From positions 62,001 to 126,000 of the forward strand of contig NBOG01000004.1 of assembly GCA_002104535.1 (NCBI GenBank): a DNA stretch of 64,000 nt, in the 5' to 3' direction. Origin of the DNA: Cognaticolwellia sediminilitoris (GTDB lineage: Bacteria; Pseudomonadota; Gammaproteobacteria; Enterobacterales; Alteromonadaceae). Below the pieces are notes generated by a model. That model made no database searches, had not been told where the DNA came from, and saw nothing but the letters and a program-made list of their open reading frames with translations. The translations under genes were made by a program, and so were the position numbers. The first letter of the stretch is position 1. Each line of letters starts with the position of its first letter. Shown one piece after another: positions 46,945 through 57,790 of the stretch.

Positions 46945-47715
46945 ATGTCGATTACTTCAAAGATATGTAAACCAATTTTTTATACCAGTTTATTACTTGC
47001 TATTTCAGTCCACTCAGAAACGCTATGGAGTGATAATTCCATTAGCTATTTAAAAAACGTTAACGACTTTAAATTGCTTGAAAATGACAATATCAATGTT
47101 ATTACCTTTGAACATGCTTCGGGGCACAATTGGGGCGATGTTTTCTTTTTCGTTGATCGTATCACGGCTAGTCAAGATGCTAATAACGGTCGTCATGAAG
47201 AAACGTATGGCGAAGCATCGGCTCGTTTGAGCTTAAGTTATTTGTCGGGCAATAAAATAACTATGGGCCCTATTAGTGATTTATATCTTGCTGGTACATA
47301 TGAGCACGATAGTCGAAATGTCGATGGACTAGGCTATGGCTTTAATAACTATTTAGTTGGCGTTGGTGCCTCTTGGGATGTTGAAGGTTTTAAATACCTC
47401 AGCACAAATGTCTACTTGGCAAACAATGATGATATTGACAACGACTATCAATTAACCGTTGCTTTTGGCTATCCGATCAGTTTTGGTGATCATGATATTA
47501 TTATTGATGGTTACCTAGATTGGTCTTCAGCAGCTGACGATCATAGCGCTGATTTTCATTTTAATCCGCAAATTCGCTTAGATGTTGGTAAATACTTTGA
47601 TAAGCCTAAATTTGTCGAACTAGGCATCGAATATTCTTATTGGCATAACAAATTTGGTTTAAATTTTATAGCGGATGAAAGCACTGTTAGTGCTATGGTT
47701 AAAGTACATTTATAG
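46945..47715 (+). CDS. Tsx/OmpK-like nucleoside-specific outer-membrane porin
   Basis: The 256-aa protein has a signal peptide (about 1-23, ending SVHSET). The mature start is LWSDNSISYLKNVNDFKLLENDNINVITFEHASGHNWGDVFFFVD, typical of Tsx-like channels. The 12-stranded barrel pattern ends in VSAMVKVHL, with C-terminal Leu rather than Phe. It probably lets purines or nucleosides through the outer membrane for the adjacent permease. An FNR- or CytR-type site was not seen. Confidence 0.88.
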   Translation: MSITSKICKPIFYTSLLLAISVHSETLWSDNSISYLKNVNDFKLLENDNINVITFEHASGHNWGDVFFFVDRITASQDANNGRHEETYGEASARLSLSYLSGNKITMGPISDLYLAGTYEHDSRNVDGLGYGFNNYLVGVGASWDVEGFKYLSTNVYLANNDDIDNDYQLTVAFGYPISFGDHDIIIDGYLDWSSAADDHSADFHFNPQIRLDVGKYFDKPKFVELGIEYSYWHNKFGLNFIADESTVSAMVKVHL

Positions 47716-47825
47716 TCGTTTAAAATACGCTTCACTCTACCGGTTCGGAGCTATTCTGTTTTAAATAGGTTTATAAAATATGTAGTAAATTAGCATCATA
47801 AATTAATTTATCGCGATAAAAAAAC

Positions 47826-47853
47826 CGTTAGTTTTAAAACTAACGATTTTTTT
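47826..47853. terminator. Bidirectional terminator between the porin and bax genes
   Basis: The arms CGTTAGTTTT and AAAACTAACG are followed by a T run on the plus strand. A matching A run (47818-47824) precedes them, so it can serve both convergent genes. Confidence 0.88.
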
Positions 47854-47885
47854 ATTTATCACAAAGTGCTTAAACAACTATCACA

Positions 47886-48722
47886 TCAGTTAGCTGTAAA
47901 ATATCTTCGGTTATGGCGGATCATGTCAGTTAACTCTAACACATAGTCTGTGCCACGCTCTGAATAGGCGGTAAGTCCTGTCGCTAATATTTCAGGTCTT
48001 AACGGTTGATTTTGCTCTCTTAACTGCCCTCGTATTGCTCTAAAAACACGATAGGCATGATGGGTATTAATATTATGTAAATATCGCGCAATTCCTGCGC
48101 TAACTGACTTATAAGCGGCAACTTCATGTTTTGCTCCGGTGTTTCGACCACTTGGCACCATGCCACAGCCTTTGCGATAACACCAAACACCGAAAAAGTT
48201 CAATCCCATACGGGCAAAACGTGAAGTACCCCATGCCGATTCATTAGCGGCTTGCACTAAGACTAACGCTGGCGGGATTATGTCTACTTTAAGTTGTAAT
48301 TCGTACAATTGTTTCAGTAGCGAAAATTTCTTACTGACTTTGTATTTTTTAACTAAGCTAGCTATTAAAGCATGCTCTTCTTCCGTTAAAGGCTGCTCTA
48401 AACTTAATTGCTCAATTAAGCGTTCAATTTCAACTCTTGATGCTAGAATTTTTTCATTTTCCGCCAATACTGCAGGTTTAATAAAAGCAAAGAAGCGCCT
48501 TTTCTTCTCTTTTACGTCTTTTATTTTGGCGAAGTTTGGCAGTTTTACATCGTGAAGCGGTTGTTCTATTTTTTTAATCGCTTGTTTCGGTACGGGTAAA
48601 GTTTCAGGCACTAATATTTCAGTTTCCTGAACCTGTAAAAAAGTAAATGGCGCAATTAGTCCGACAGCAAATAATGTAAAAAATATCAGCCCTAGAAAGT
48701 GCAGTGTAGTAAATTTTGTCAA
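47886..48722 (-). CDS. bax: Bax-like protein with glucosaminidase domain
   Basis: The protein is 278 aa. It has an N-terminal membrane anchor (about 8-28) and a charged linker. The C-terminal glucosaminidase-type domain reads VLVQAANESAWGTSRFARMGLNFFGVWCY and YLHNINTHHAYRVFRAIR. The catalytic Glu is expected in ANESAWG. It is related to E. coli Bax and peptidoglycan hydrolases. The TTG start has AAGGAG eight bases upstream. Confidence 0.9.
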   Translation of the reverse strand: MTKFTTLHFLGLIFFTLFAVGLIAPFTFLQVQETEILVPETLPVPKQAIKKIEQPLHDVKLPNFAKIKDVKEKKRRFFAFIKPAVLAENEKILASRVEIERLIEQLSLEQPLTEEEHALIASLVKKYKVSKKFSLLKQLYELQLKVDIIPPALVLVQAANESAWGTSRFARMGLNFFGVWCYRKGCGMVPSGRNTGAKHEVAAYKSVSAGIARYLHNINTHHAYRVFRAIRGQLREQNQPLRPEILATGLTAYSERGTDYVLELTDMIRHNRRYFTAN

Positions 48723-48800
48723 GTGCTCAGCTCCTTAACCTAAAACGTTCAGCATAACTTCGTCAAAAAAACTGAAACTATGCTGTACTATGAATAGCAA

Positions 48801-49625
48801 TTATGCAGAAAAAGTATCAGTCATTGTTTTACTTTCATCAGATGAATTTTGCATCTGTAAACCGAAAATTTCTCTATATAAAATACCTTTAACGTTATAA
48901 AACAATGGTGCAATATAGGCCAAACAAAAGATAAAAAAAGCGATGGCGATAAAACCTAGCTCCGATGCCCCTGCCGCCGCGACCGGTAAAGCCGAAACGA
49001 ATATGGCTAAAACTAAAATAAGGTAAAGTGAAAACATTTTAAACCACTGAAAACGTGTCGCTTGAATGCTTACCCAAATAGCTTTCATCGGAGACATTTT
49101 TTTCTCTACCACTAGCGGTAATACTAGTGATAATGCCACCGCTAAGAATATGCCAGGTATATAAAACAACGTTAAGCCGATAGTTACCAATGTTGAGGTT
49201 AATAATGCGCTTACCGCAACCCAACTGCCGCGCTTAAGAAAAGAAAAAACTAATTGCGGCCTAGTTTTTAAACCAATAGAGTGAAAAACCCCCATCATTT
49301 CAACCCCAACAATAAAGGGATAAACCACTAAAGTAACCATGATATTTAACAAGGTGGCAGATTGTTGATCTTGAATAGCCACTTCAATACCGCCTAATTG
49401 GCTACTGACTATTATTGAAACTAACATGCCAATAAATAAACAGATGACTAGACCTAAATTTATTGCCATGCGTGATTTTAAGGTGATTTGCCATGCTTCT
49501 TTTAATATAGCTGCAACATCTAGGGAATATTCTCCTTTGATCGCTTCTTCGACACTACCACCAACTTTTAATACCGGTTGTTCTTCCACAAAAATATTAC
49601 CTAATTCGCAAGCGACATAAATCAC
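48801..49625 (-). CDS. Polytopic membrane protein of unknown function
   Basis: The 274-aa protein has about six hydrophobic segments between residues 52 and 245 (for example INLGLVICLFIGMLVSIIVS, then FYIPGIFLAVALSLVLPLVV). The N-terminus is soluble. There is no catalytic motif. The pattern resembles glycerophosphoryl-diester or YciC-like membrane domains, but I cannot assign a family. A GTG start (49625) is used; the ribosome site is weak and a later start is possible. Confidence 0.65.
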   Translation of the reverse strand: MIYVACELGNIFVEEQPVLKVGGSVEEAIKGEYSLDVAAILKEAWQITLKSRMAINLGLVICLFIGMLVSIIVSSQLGGIEVAIQDQQSATLLNIMVTLVVYPFIVGVEMMGVFHSIGLKTRPQLVFSFLKRGSWVAVSALLTSTLVTIGLTLFYIPGIFLAVALSLVLPLVVEKKMSPMKAIWVSIQATRFQWFKMFSLYLILVLAIFVSALPVAAAGASELGFIAIAFFIFCLAYIAPLFYNVKGILYREIFGLQMQNSSDESKTMTDTFSA

Positions 49626-49715
49626 TTTTATTTCTTAATTACCGCCAGTATATCGTAATTTGTCGCCATGTGTGAACAAGCACAATGAGTTATTACACTG
49701 AGCAACTACCTGTCG

Positions 49716-50264
49716 TTATTTTTTAATCAGCTCAAGTAAGTGTTTAAAATAGTTTGCGCCTTTTTGGTTAGCTAAGGCAATATTGTTTTCAGGTATATCT
49801 TCTGGGTTTTTATATATACTCAACACTTTTTCCATGCTCTGCTCACGAAGTAAATGTAATGTTGGGTAAGGTGATCGATTGGTGTAATTACTTGCTTCGT
49901 CGTAATCAGCATCTGCAAAACAATACTCTGGATGAAAAGTCGCTATTTGAAATATCCCTTCAAATTGATGTTCAACAAGTAGGTCATTGGCATAATCAAC
50001 TAAATCGAGAAAGCGATTAAAATCACGAAAACCCTGACCATAAATCAATAAAGTGGTTTCTATTTCAGGGTTTGCTTGTAAGTAATGACATTGTTCGAGT
50101 AACTCAATTAAAGCCGATTTGACTTGCTCTTTTTCACTTAGATGATAATAAATGCTTTGATTAACAAACTCTTTTTTTGCAAACGGACAAAAATTCAAGT
50201 CAATTATCACTTGTTGTAACCATTGCTGAGTTTGAGCTATTTCAACTATTTTATCGTTGGTCAT
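49716..50264 (-). CDS. DUF1415-family protein
   Basis: The 182-aa soluble protein matches the DUF1415 pattern. The N-terminal TQQWLQQVIIDLNFCPFAKKEF has a conserved Cys-Pro-Phe-Ala. Then come LLIYGQGFRDFNRFLDLVDYAN, FQIATFHPEYCFAD and NRSPYPTLHLLRE. No function is established to my knowledge. It is 45 bp downstream of the ABC exporter gene on the same strand, so they may be co-transcribed. Confidence 0.85.
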   Translation of the reverse strand: MTNDKIVEIAQTQQWLQQVIIDLNFCPFAKKEFVNQSIYYHLSEKEQVKSALIELLEQCHYLQANPEIETTLLIYGQGFRDFNRFLDLVDYANDLLVEHQFEGIFQIATFHPEYCFADADYDEASNYTNRSPYPTLHLLREQSMEKVLSIYKNPEDIPENNIALANQKGANYFKHLLELIKK

Positions 50265-50309
50265 TTTATACTTTCTTTAATTTCTTTAAGTTTATATTCG
50301 TGGCTATGA

Positions 50310-52097
50310 TTAGCTTTGATCACTCTGTTGCAGTTGCCACATCTTATAATAGTGACCTTGCTTCATTAATAATTCTTGATGGGTACCCTGCTCAATAATT
50401 TCACCTTGTTGCATCACAATAATCATATCGGCATCAATAATAGTGGATAAGCGATGTGCAATCACTAAGCTAGTTCTTTGCTTGGCTACTTCTTTAATCG
50501 CCGATAATATTGCTTGCTCTGATTGACTATCAAGTGAGCTTGTCGCTTCGTCAAACACTAATATTTGAGGGTTTTTCAAAATAGTACGTGCTATTGCTAC
50601 CCGCTGTTTTTCTCCGCCAGAGAGCTTTAAACCTCGCTCGCCCACAACCGTTTCAACCCCCTCAGGTAATCTTGAAACAAAATTAGACAAATGAGCGAGA
50701 TTGAAAGCTGCATTAACACTATCGGCACTTGCTTGTGGTTCACCATAATGCACATTGGCAAAAAGCGTATCATTAAACAACACGGTATCTTGCGGCACAA
50801 TACCAATGTTTTTTCTTAATGAATGCTGAGTAACTTGGCAAATATTCTGTCCATCAATAGTGATTTGTCCCTGTGTACAATCGTAAAACCTAAAGAGTAG
50901 TTTTACTAAGGTTGATTTACCTGAGCCACTTTCACCGACCACAGCCACTTTTTGCCCTGGTTTAATTGTGAACGATAAATTTTTTATAATGGGTCGCTTT
51001 TCATCATATGCAAACGAGACATCTTGAAACTTTATTTCAGCCTCTGTTAAATTTAAAGCTGCTGCATGTTCTTGGTCTTCTATTTTCGGCTTTCTTAGCA
51101 TTAATTCAAACATATGTTCAATATTTGCCAGCGAACCTTTAATTTCTCGATAAACAAAACCTAAGAAATTCAAGGGAATAAAAAGTTGCATCATGAAAGC
51201 GTTTATTAGCACAAAGTCACCTAAGGTCATTTTTTCATAAGTTACTTGGTAAGCCGCTAATGCCAACATTGCGGTCATCGAGCAGGAAATAATTAATGCT
51301 TGGCCGCCATTTAAAGCAAACAAGGATAAGCGATTTTTCATTTTCGCTTGCTCCCAAGTCGCTAATTGCTCGTCATAAGCATCAGCTTCATAGCTTTCAT
51401 TAGTAAAATATTTAACCGTTTCATAATTCAGTAGGCTATCGATAGCGCGTGTATTACTCGATGAGTCAGCCTTGTTTGCCTCACGTATATAGCGCGTTCG
51501 CCAGTCCGTTGCATAAATTGAATAAGCTACATAAAGAACAATTGAAGAGAGAGTAATTATTGCAAACCAAATACCGTAATTAAAAAATAAAATCCCCACC
51601 ACCATGACAATTTCAATCAGTGTTGGGATGATGTTAAAAATCATAAATCGCATTAAGAAATTAATGCCTGAAGTACCGCGGTCAATATCTCGAGATAAAC
51701 CACCGGTTTGACGATTCAAGTGAAAGTCTAAATCTAGTCTATGTAAATGTTGAAAAACCTTTAAACCAATTCTGCGGATAGCGCGCTCGGTAACTCGACC
51801 AAATAAGGTATCTCGAATTTCAGCGAATAAAACAATGGTTAATCTTACTAAACCATAGGCGGCGACTAAGCCAAAAGGCACTAAATAAATGCGGTTATCT
51901 TGCTGAGTATCAAGTAAATCAACGATATCTTTAAGAATGAAAGGTAAGTAAACACTAGCAACTTTGGTTAGCACTAAACACGCCAATGCGAAAAATATAC
52001 GGGTTTTGAACTCGAATAAATACGGCAGCAATAATTTAACAACACGCCAATTAAAGCTGGTGACTTCTTGGTCAGGTTGGTGTGAGGATCTACGCAT
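50310..52097 (-). CDS. ATM1-type ABC exporter (fused permease-ATPase)
   Basis: The protein is 595 aa: six membrane helices (about 30-310) and an ATPase domain. Walker A is GESGSGKST, signature LSGGEKQRVAIAR and Walker B ILVFDEATSSLD. The helix region with LDFHLNRQTGGLSRDIDRGTSGI and NYETVKYFTNE is diagnostic of the ATM1/HMT1 group. Relatives export glutathione-linked metals or persulfides. Its role here is probably metal or thiol detoxification, by family only. Confidence 0.92.
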   Translation of the reverse strand: MRRSSHQPDQEVTSFNWRVVKLLLPYLFEFKTRIFFALACLVLTKVASVYLPFILKDIVDLLDTQQDNRIYLVPFGLVAAYGLVRLTIVLFAEIRDTLFGRVTERAIRRIGLKVFQHLHRLDLDFHLNRQTGGLSRDIDRGTSGINFLMRFMIFNIIPTLIEIVMVVGILFFNYGIWFAIITLSSIVLYVAYSIYATDWRTRYIREANKADSSSNTRAIDSLLNYETVKYFTNESYEADAYDEQLATWEQAKMKNRLSLFALNGGQALIISCSMTAMLALAAYQVTYEKMTLGDFVLINAFMMQLFIPLNFLGFVYREIKGSLANIEHMFELMLRKPKIEDQEHAAALNLTEAEIKFQDVSFAYDEKRPIIKNLSFTIKPGQKVAVVGESGSGKSTLVKLLFRFYDCTQGQITIDGQNICQVTQHSLRKNIGIVPQDTVLFNDTLFANVHYGEPQASADSVNAAFNLAHLSNFVSRLPEGVETVVGERGLKLSGGEKQRVAIARTILKNPQILVFDEATSSLDSQSEQAILSAIKEVAKQRTSLVIAHRLSTIIDADMIIVMQQGEIIEQGTHQELLMKQGHYYKMWQLQQSDQS

Positions 52098-52278
52098 TAT
52101 GGTTAGTAATTCCGCTTAAAGTGGCTGTTTTAATTATAAATATATTAACATTGTTAATACAGAAGGTCTGAGAAAATATGCTTTTGATTATATTTTGTTT
52201 GCTAATCGACACGACCATGAAGTTTTTCTGCAGTTATGCTAACGTAAACTTATTCATTAATTACAGTAATTCGCTCTT

Positions 52279-52803
52279 ATGCTGGCTTTAATTAACAATA
52301 TTATTGATCGATGCTTTTTCACTGTTACTTTTATATTGGGTGTGCAACTGCCAGAGTTTATGCAGCAGTATCAACAACGCCTTGCTGGCCATTTGGCTGA
52401 AGCTAAAATGCAATTGGCACAATTTGAAGTTATCGCACAGCAACACTTTGATGGCAGCTTAGTCACTATGATTTCACGCTATAAAGATAATAGTGAAGCA
52501 TCAATTACCAGCACAGGAGAGCTAATTGAGCGGTTATCGACTCGTGTTGAATACCTGAGCATCCATTTAGCCCAAGTCACCAGTTCAGACTACTTACAAA
52601 GCGTATATCAGTTCATTTTGCATGTAGACAAAAAAATTGCCGCTGGCACCATGGAGCACTTTGCTATGGCAATACCTTTAGAGCTCAGTGCAATAGCTAC
52701 CGGCGCTACCTTGGCAATCTCAGCTTTGCTGTTAAAACAACTAACGGTGTTAACGGTTAAACGAGCATTTAACCGTGAGCAGATTGCTGATTTAAAAAAT
52801 TAA
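52279..52803 (+). CDS. DUF2937 membrane protein
   Basis: The 174-aa protein has a hydrophobic segment near residue 10-25 and another at about 135-158. An amphipathic helical region between them reads LPEFMQQYQQRLAGHLAEAKMQLAQFEVIA. This is the DUF2937 pattern. Function is unknown. It is divergent from the ABC exporter. The start lacks a strong ribosome site. Confidence 0.82.
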   Translation: MLALINNIIDRCFFTVTFILGVQLPEFMQQYQQRLAGHLAEAKMQLAQFEVIAQQHFDGSLVTMISRYKDNSEASITSTGELIERLSTRVEYLSIHLAQVTSSDYLQSVYQFILHVDKKIAAGTMEHFAMAIPLELSAIATGATLAISALLLKQLTVLTVKRAFNREQIADLKN

Positions 52804-52939
52804 AGGCTGATAGGCTTTTTTCGGCAAATAAACTCGCCGCTACGGTACAGAAAAATAGCTGTAAGCTTTCAGTCTAGTGCTTTCTGTAAAACCATAACCA
52901 TTATGGTGGTGTTTGGTAAGTGTATTTTGTTGGGGGGGC

Positions 52940-53075
52940 GTAGGGGCGACTTCAGTCGCCTTTTTGTTATTATATCTAGGCTTGTTGTACGGCTAATAAA
53001 TTCGCCCCTACAGGTGATGTGATGACCAAATGAGTTGAGGATTGTTATTCTTTCGTAGGGGCGACTTCAGTCGCC
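52940..53075. repeat. REP cluster B (three hairpins)
   Basis: GTAG-hairpins with GGCGACT/AGTCGCC stems lie at 52940-52960 and 53055-53075 (plus). An inverted relative lies at 52991-53011 (minus, TTCGCCCCTAC end). Confidence 0.8.
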
Positions 53076-53357
53076 AAATAACCAATATCGACATTAATCA
53101 TTTATTCGATAAAAACCACCAAACCAGCGAATAAATTATCCATTGCTGGGGGGGGCGTGAATTTAAGACAAATTAATCACAGGGAGAAAACAAAGAGGAG
53201 TAAAAGAGAAGGTCCTAAGTAAAATTTTTTACATTAACATCCTCATTCTGTTCTCATTCCTTTCTCCCTGTTCAAATAATCAAACTTACCTATCGCTGAG
53301 CTAATGTAGGGCATGATATTAAAACCAAACCTACAAAACTTTTCGTGTAATCCATTC

Positions 53358-53704
53358 GTAGGGGCGACTTCAGTCGCCAAATAACCAAGTGAATCAATTT
53401 AATAATTTAATCACTTGTATGTGCTGTAGGTTGTAGGTCGGGCTTTAGCCCGACAAAATTAAAAATAATGAGTGTGTTGGCCTAAAGACCAACCTACAAA
53501 TCATGAGCATTTAACCATTTGTAAGGGATGATATTAAAACCAGACCTACAAAGCTTTCGTGTAATCAATTCGTAGGGGCGACTTCAGTCGCCAAATAGCC
53601 AAGCGAATCAATTTAATAATTTAATCACTTGTATGTGCTGTAGGTCTGGCTTTAGCCCGACAAAATTAAAACTAATGAGTGTGTTGGCCTAAAGACCAAC
53701 CTAC
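53358..53704. repeat. REP/BIME cluster C: two copies of a three-hairpin composite
   Basis: Composite 1 is 53358-53378, 53433-53454 and 53476-53497. Composite 2 is 53572-53592, 53640-53661 and 53683-53704. Each has GTAG+GGGCGACT hairpin, GTAG+GTCGGGCTTTAGCCCGAC-type hairpin and an inverted GTTGG/CCAAC hairpin. The spacers are nearly identical. The same composite lies at 34725-34856. Confidence 0.85.
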
Positions 53705-53713
53705 AAAGCATGA

Positions 53714-53765
53714 GCATTTAATACATTCATAGATCCTGAACATTTAATACATTCATAGAACTTGA
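53714..53765. repeat. 26-bp tandem direct repeat
   Basis: Two abutting units (53714-53739 and 53740-53765) share CATTTAATACATTCATAGA and differ at about four bases. They lie between the last REP and the ihfA terminator. Confidence 0.8.
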
Positions 53766-53787
53766 ATTATGTGGTGATTTTAGGCAT

Positions 53788-53811
53788 AAAAAAGGCTGCC
53801 GTAGCAACCTT
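53788..53811 (-). terminator. Terminator of the pheST-ihfA operon
   Basis: On the minus strand the arms AAGGTTGC and GCAGCCTT (one G-U pair) with loop TACG are followed by six T. It lies 37 bp past the ihfA stop. Confidence 0.85.
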
Positions 53812-53847
53812 ATTTATATTTTACCAATGCATAACTGACAGCTTAAC

Positions 53848-54141
53848 TTATTTGGCGTTACCGTCTTCTACACGACTTTTAAGCTTTTGCCCAGGTCGGA
53901 ATGTTACAACTTTACGCGCTGAGATTGGAATATCTTCACCTGTTTTAGGATTACGTCCTGGACGCTCACTTTTAACTCTCAGATCAAAATTACCAAAACC
54001 AGACAATTTAACTTGTTCGCCTGACTCCAATGTTTCACGAATTTCTTCAAAAAACACTTCAACCATATCTTTTGCGTCGCGCTTACTCAGCCCAACTTTT
54101 TCAAATAAATGTTCTGCTACTTCTGCTTTTGTTAGCGCCAT
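53848..54141 (-). CDS. ihfA: Integration host factor subunit alpha
   Basis: The 97-aa protein is a DNA-bending HU/IHF-family member. [24 protein letters not shown] starts it and [26 protein letters not shown] is the DNA-contact arm, with the intercalating Pro. It is placed 3 bp after pheT, the classical pheST-ihfA order, and shares the downstream terminator. Confidence 0.97.
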   Translation of the reverse strand: MALTKAEVAEHLFEKVGLSKRDAKDMVEVFFEEIRETLESGEQVKLSGFGNFDLRVKSERPGRNPKTGEDIPISARKVVTFRPGQKLKSRVEDGNAK

Positions 54142-54144
54142 TAT

Positions 54145-56556
54145 TTAATCCCTCAGAGATGCATTTAGTTCAGTTTTCAATGTATCAACCACTCGGTCAA
54201 CTACGTCCGTGATATCCTTTTCTTCTAAAGTTTTATCGTTATCTTGCAATATCATTGCTATTGCTAAGCTCTTAAAACCAGAATCGATACCATTACCTCG
54301 GTATACATCGAACAAGTTTAGATCAACTAAATAATTTCCGCCAACCTTTTCAATAAGTTGTAGGACATTATTTGCACTTATTTGCTCTTCTACTACCACT
54401 GCGATGTCACGTCTATTGGCCGGAAAGCGAGATATGTCGCACGCTTGCGGGATATTCTGTGTACAAATTTCACTCAACAAAAGTTCAAAAACTAATGTGC
54501 GACCATTTAGGCCTAATTTTCTTTCTAATTCAGGATGTAACGATCCAACATGGCCAACTAAGACGCCATTTTTATGAATTGCTGCTGTTTGACCTGGGTG
54601 TAAAGCATCAACTTCTGCTTTTGAAAATGTATAGGCACTTTCGTTACTGGTTAAACTAAGCAACGCTTCAACATCTGATTTAATATCGTAAAAGTCCGTT
54701 GCCGCCTTTTCGATATCCCAATGTTCTTCACTACGTTGACCACTAAGAACACCTGCGATCATATTATCTTGGCGAACTCCGTTTTCAACACTTTCGTCAG
54801 GAATAAAGCGTAAACCAGTTTCGAATAAACGAACGCGATTTTGTTGACGGTTTTGGTTATAAGCTACAGATTGTAATAAACCTGTCCATAAACTTACGCG
54901 CATTTCAGACATTTCAGACGAAATTGGGTGCGGCAAGGTCATCGTTGCTTGACCTGGATGTAATTGTGTTTGTATCTTTGGATCAACAAAACTGTAAGTG
55001 ATCGCTTCTTGATAACCGCGACTCACTAAAACATTACGTAGCTTGCTTACCGGCAACTGTGCTTCTTTTTGCTCACGCATAGCAAGAGTTGCTTTCGGTG
55101 ATACGTTAGGAATATTGTTGTAGCCGAAAATTCGCGCAACTTCTTCAATGAGATCAACTTCAATGCTGATATCAAAACGATAAGCTGGTACAACTACTGT
55201 CCATACTTTATCTGCATCAACACCAGCTTCAGTTACAGTAAAACCTAAACGAGTTAAAATATTAGTAACTGTTGAATCATCAATATGGTGACCAATTCTG
55301 CTATCTAATTTTGCTCGGCGTAAAGTGACTGTTTTTTCTGCTGGAATATTTTCTTGTGATACCGCTTCAACAATTGGTCCTGCTTCACCACCGACTATTT
55401 CAAGCAGTAATTGTGTTGCACGTTCCATAGCGTCACGTTGTAGTTCAGGATCAATACCACGCTCATAGCGATGCGATGCATCAGTGTGCAAACCGTACTG
55501 ACGTGCTTTTCCAAGAATAGCTAACGGTGCAAAAAACGCACTTTCTAAGAAGATGTCTTTTGATTCACTGGTAACGCCTGAGGCTAACCCGCCGAAGATG
55601 CCTGCCATTGCCAAGGATTTATTATCGTCGGCAATAACCAAAGTTTGCTCTGAGAGGGTAACTTCATTTTCGTCTAGTAAAACAAGCTTTTCGCCTTTGC
55701 TGGCGAAACGGACATTAATGCTGCCATCAATAGCAGCTAAATCAAAGGCATGCATAGGATGCCCCTGCTCAAGTAACACATAGTTAGTAACATCAACTAC
55801 CGGATCTATTGAGCGTGTACCACAGCGACGAAGCTTCTCAACCATCCATAAAGGTGTTTGGGCATTAACATTAATATTTTTGATCACTCGTCCTATGTAA
55901 CGTGGACAAGCTTGCTCTGCTGATAACGTAATCGCAACAGTATCATCAATCGTTGGGGTTACTGCCGTAATTACTGGCTCAGTAACACTTAAGCCATTTA
56001 AAACGCCAACTTCTCTTGCTAAACCTTTAAGACCTAAACAATCACCACGGTTAGCGGTTAAATCTACATCGATAGTGACATCATTTAAGTCTAAGTATTC
56101 ACGCACACACGTGCCGATAGGCGCGTCTTGTGCCAATTCCATAATACCGTCTGAACTATCTGACAAACCAATTTCAGACTCACTACATAACATGCCGTGA
56201 GACGGTACGCCGCGGAGTTTGGCTTTCTTAATTTTAAAGTTGCCCGGTAATACCGCACCAACAGTGGCAACAGCAACTTTAAGGCCTAAACGACAGTTTT
56301 TAGCACCACAAACAATGTCAGCTAATTCGCCATCATTATAATCAGGACCTAAATTAATTTTTGTCACTTGTAATTTGTCTGCATCAGGGTGCGGACCACA
56401 TTCAACTACTTCACCAATTAACACACCGGTGAATTCTCCTGCAACAGGTTCTACGGCGTCAACTTCTAGGCCAGCCATGGTAATTTGATGTGCTAATTCA
56501 TCTGAAGATATAGCAGGATTAACCCACTCTCGTAACCAAGATTCACTAAATTTCAT
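54145..56556 (-). CDS. pheT: Phenylalanyl-tRNA synthetase beta subunit
   Basis: The 803-aa protein is at normal length. It contains an OB-fold tRNA-binding domain near the N-terminus ([18 protein letters not shown]) and the B3/B4 editing domain ([38 protein letters not shown]). Inactive catalytic-like modules follow, then the C-terminal anticodon-binding fold ([14 protein letters not shown]). It forms an alpha2-beta2 enzyme with PheS. It is 12 bp after pheS. Confidence 0.97.
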   Translation of the reverse strand: MKFSESWLREWVNPAISSDELAHQITMAGLEVDAVEPVAGEFTGVLIGEVVECGPHPDADKLQVTKINLGPDYNDGELADIVCGAKNCRLGLKVAVATVGAVLPGNFKIKKAKLRGVPSHGMLCSESEIGLSDSSDGIMELAQDAPIGTCVREYLDLNDVTIDVDLTANRGDCLGLKGLAREVGVLNGLSVTEPVITAVTPTIDDTVAITLSAEQACPRYIGRVIKNINVNAQTPLWMVEKLRRCGTRSIDPVVDVTNYVLLEQGHPMHAFDLAAIDGSINVRFASKGEKLVLLDENEVTLSEQTLVIADDNKSLAMAGIFGGLASGVTSESKDIFLESAFFAPLAILGKARQYGLHTDASHRYERGIDPELQRDAMERATQLLLEIVGGEAGPIVEAVSQENIPAEKTVTLRRAKLDSRIGHHIDDSTVTNILTRLGFTVTEAGVDADKVWTVVVPAYRFDISIEVDLIEEVARIFGYNNIPNVSPKATLAMREQKEAQLPVSKLRNVLVSRGYQEAITYSFVDPKIQTQLHPGQATMTLPHPISSEMSEMRVSLWTGLLQSVAYNQNRQQNRVRLFETGLRFIPDESVENGVRQDNMIAGVLSGQRSEEHWDIEKAATDFYDIKSDVEALLSLTSNESAYTFSKAEVDALHPGQTAAIHKNGVLVGHVGSLHPELERKLGLNGRTLVFELLLSEICTQNIPQACDISRFPANRRDIAVVVEEQISANNVLQLIEKVGGNYLVDLNLFDVYRGNGIDSGFKSLAIAMILQDNDKTLEEKDITDVVDRVVDTLKTELNASLRD

Positions 56557-56568
56557 TTTATGGCTTTC

Positions 56569-57585
<1,017 letters not shown>

Positions 57586-57790
57586 TTATGGGTTAAATAT
57601 AGTGCAATAACATCGGCCACGTTTAAGGCCTTAAGCTAGACTTTTTTGATTAATAAAATGGTGAATGATTTTACACAAAAAATTGCCGATAAAGTAGAGT
57701 AAATCTACGTTTTTTAAGAAAAACTTAAAGACGGAGAATAAAAATTAATGATATGGCATATTCGACACTATGAATTCATTAAATAATCGC

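Larger units (their letters stand above)
52804..53847. other. 1-kb gene-free region made mostly of REP repeats
   Basis: No coding sequence of note. It holds at least nine GTAG-type hairpins (listed as clusters B and C) and a 26-bp tandem repeat near the ihfA end. A central stretch (about 53,100-53,300) carries no repeat I recognise. Confidence 0.7.

Noticed and set aside
53762-54148. A 128-aa plus-strand frame across ihfA
   Set aside because: It is antisense to the well-supported ihfA gene and starts in the repeat region.
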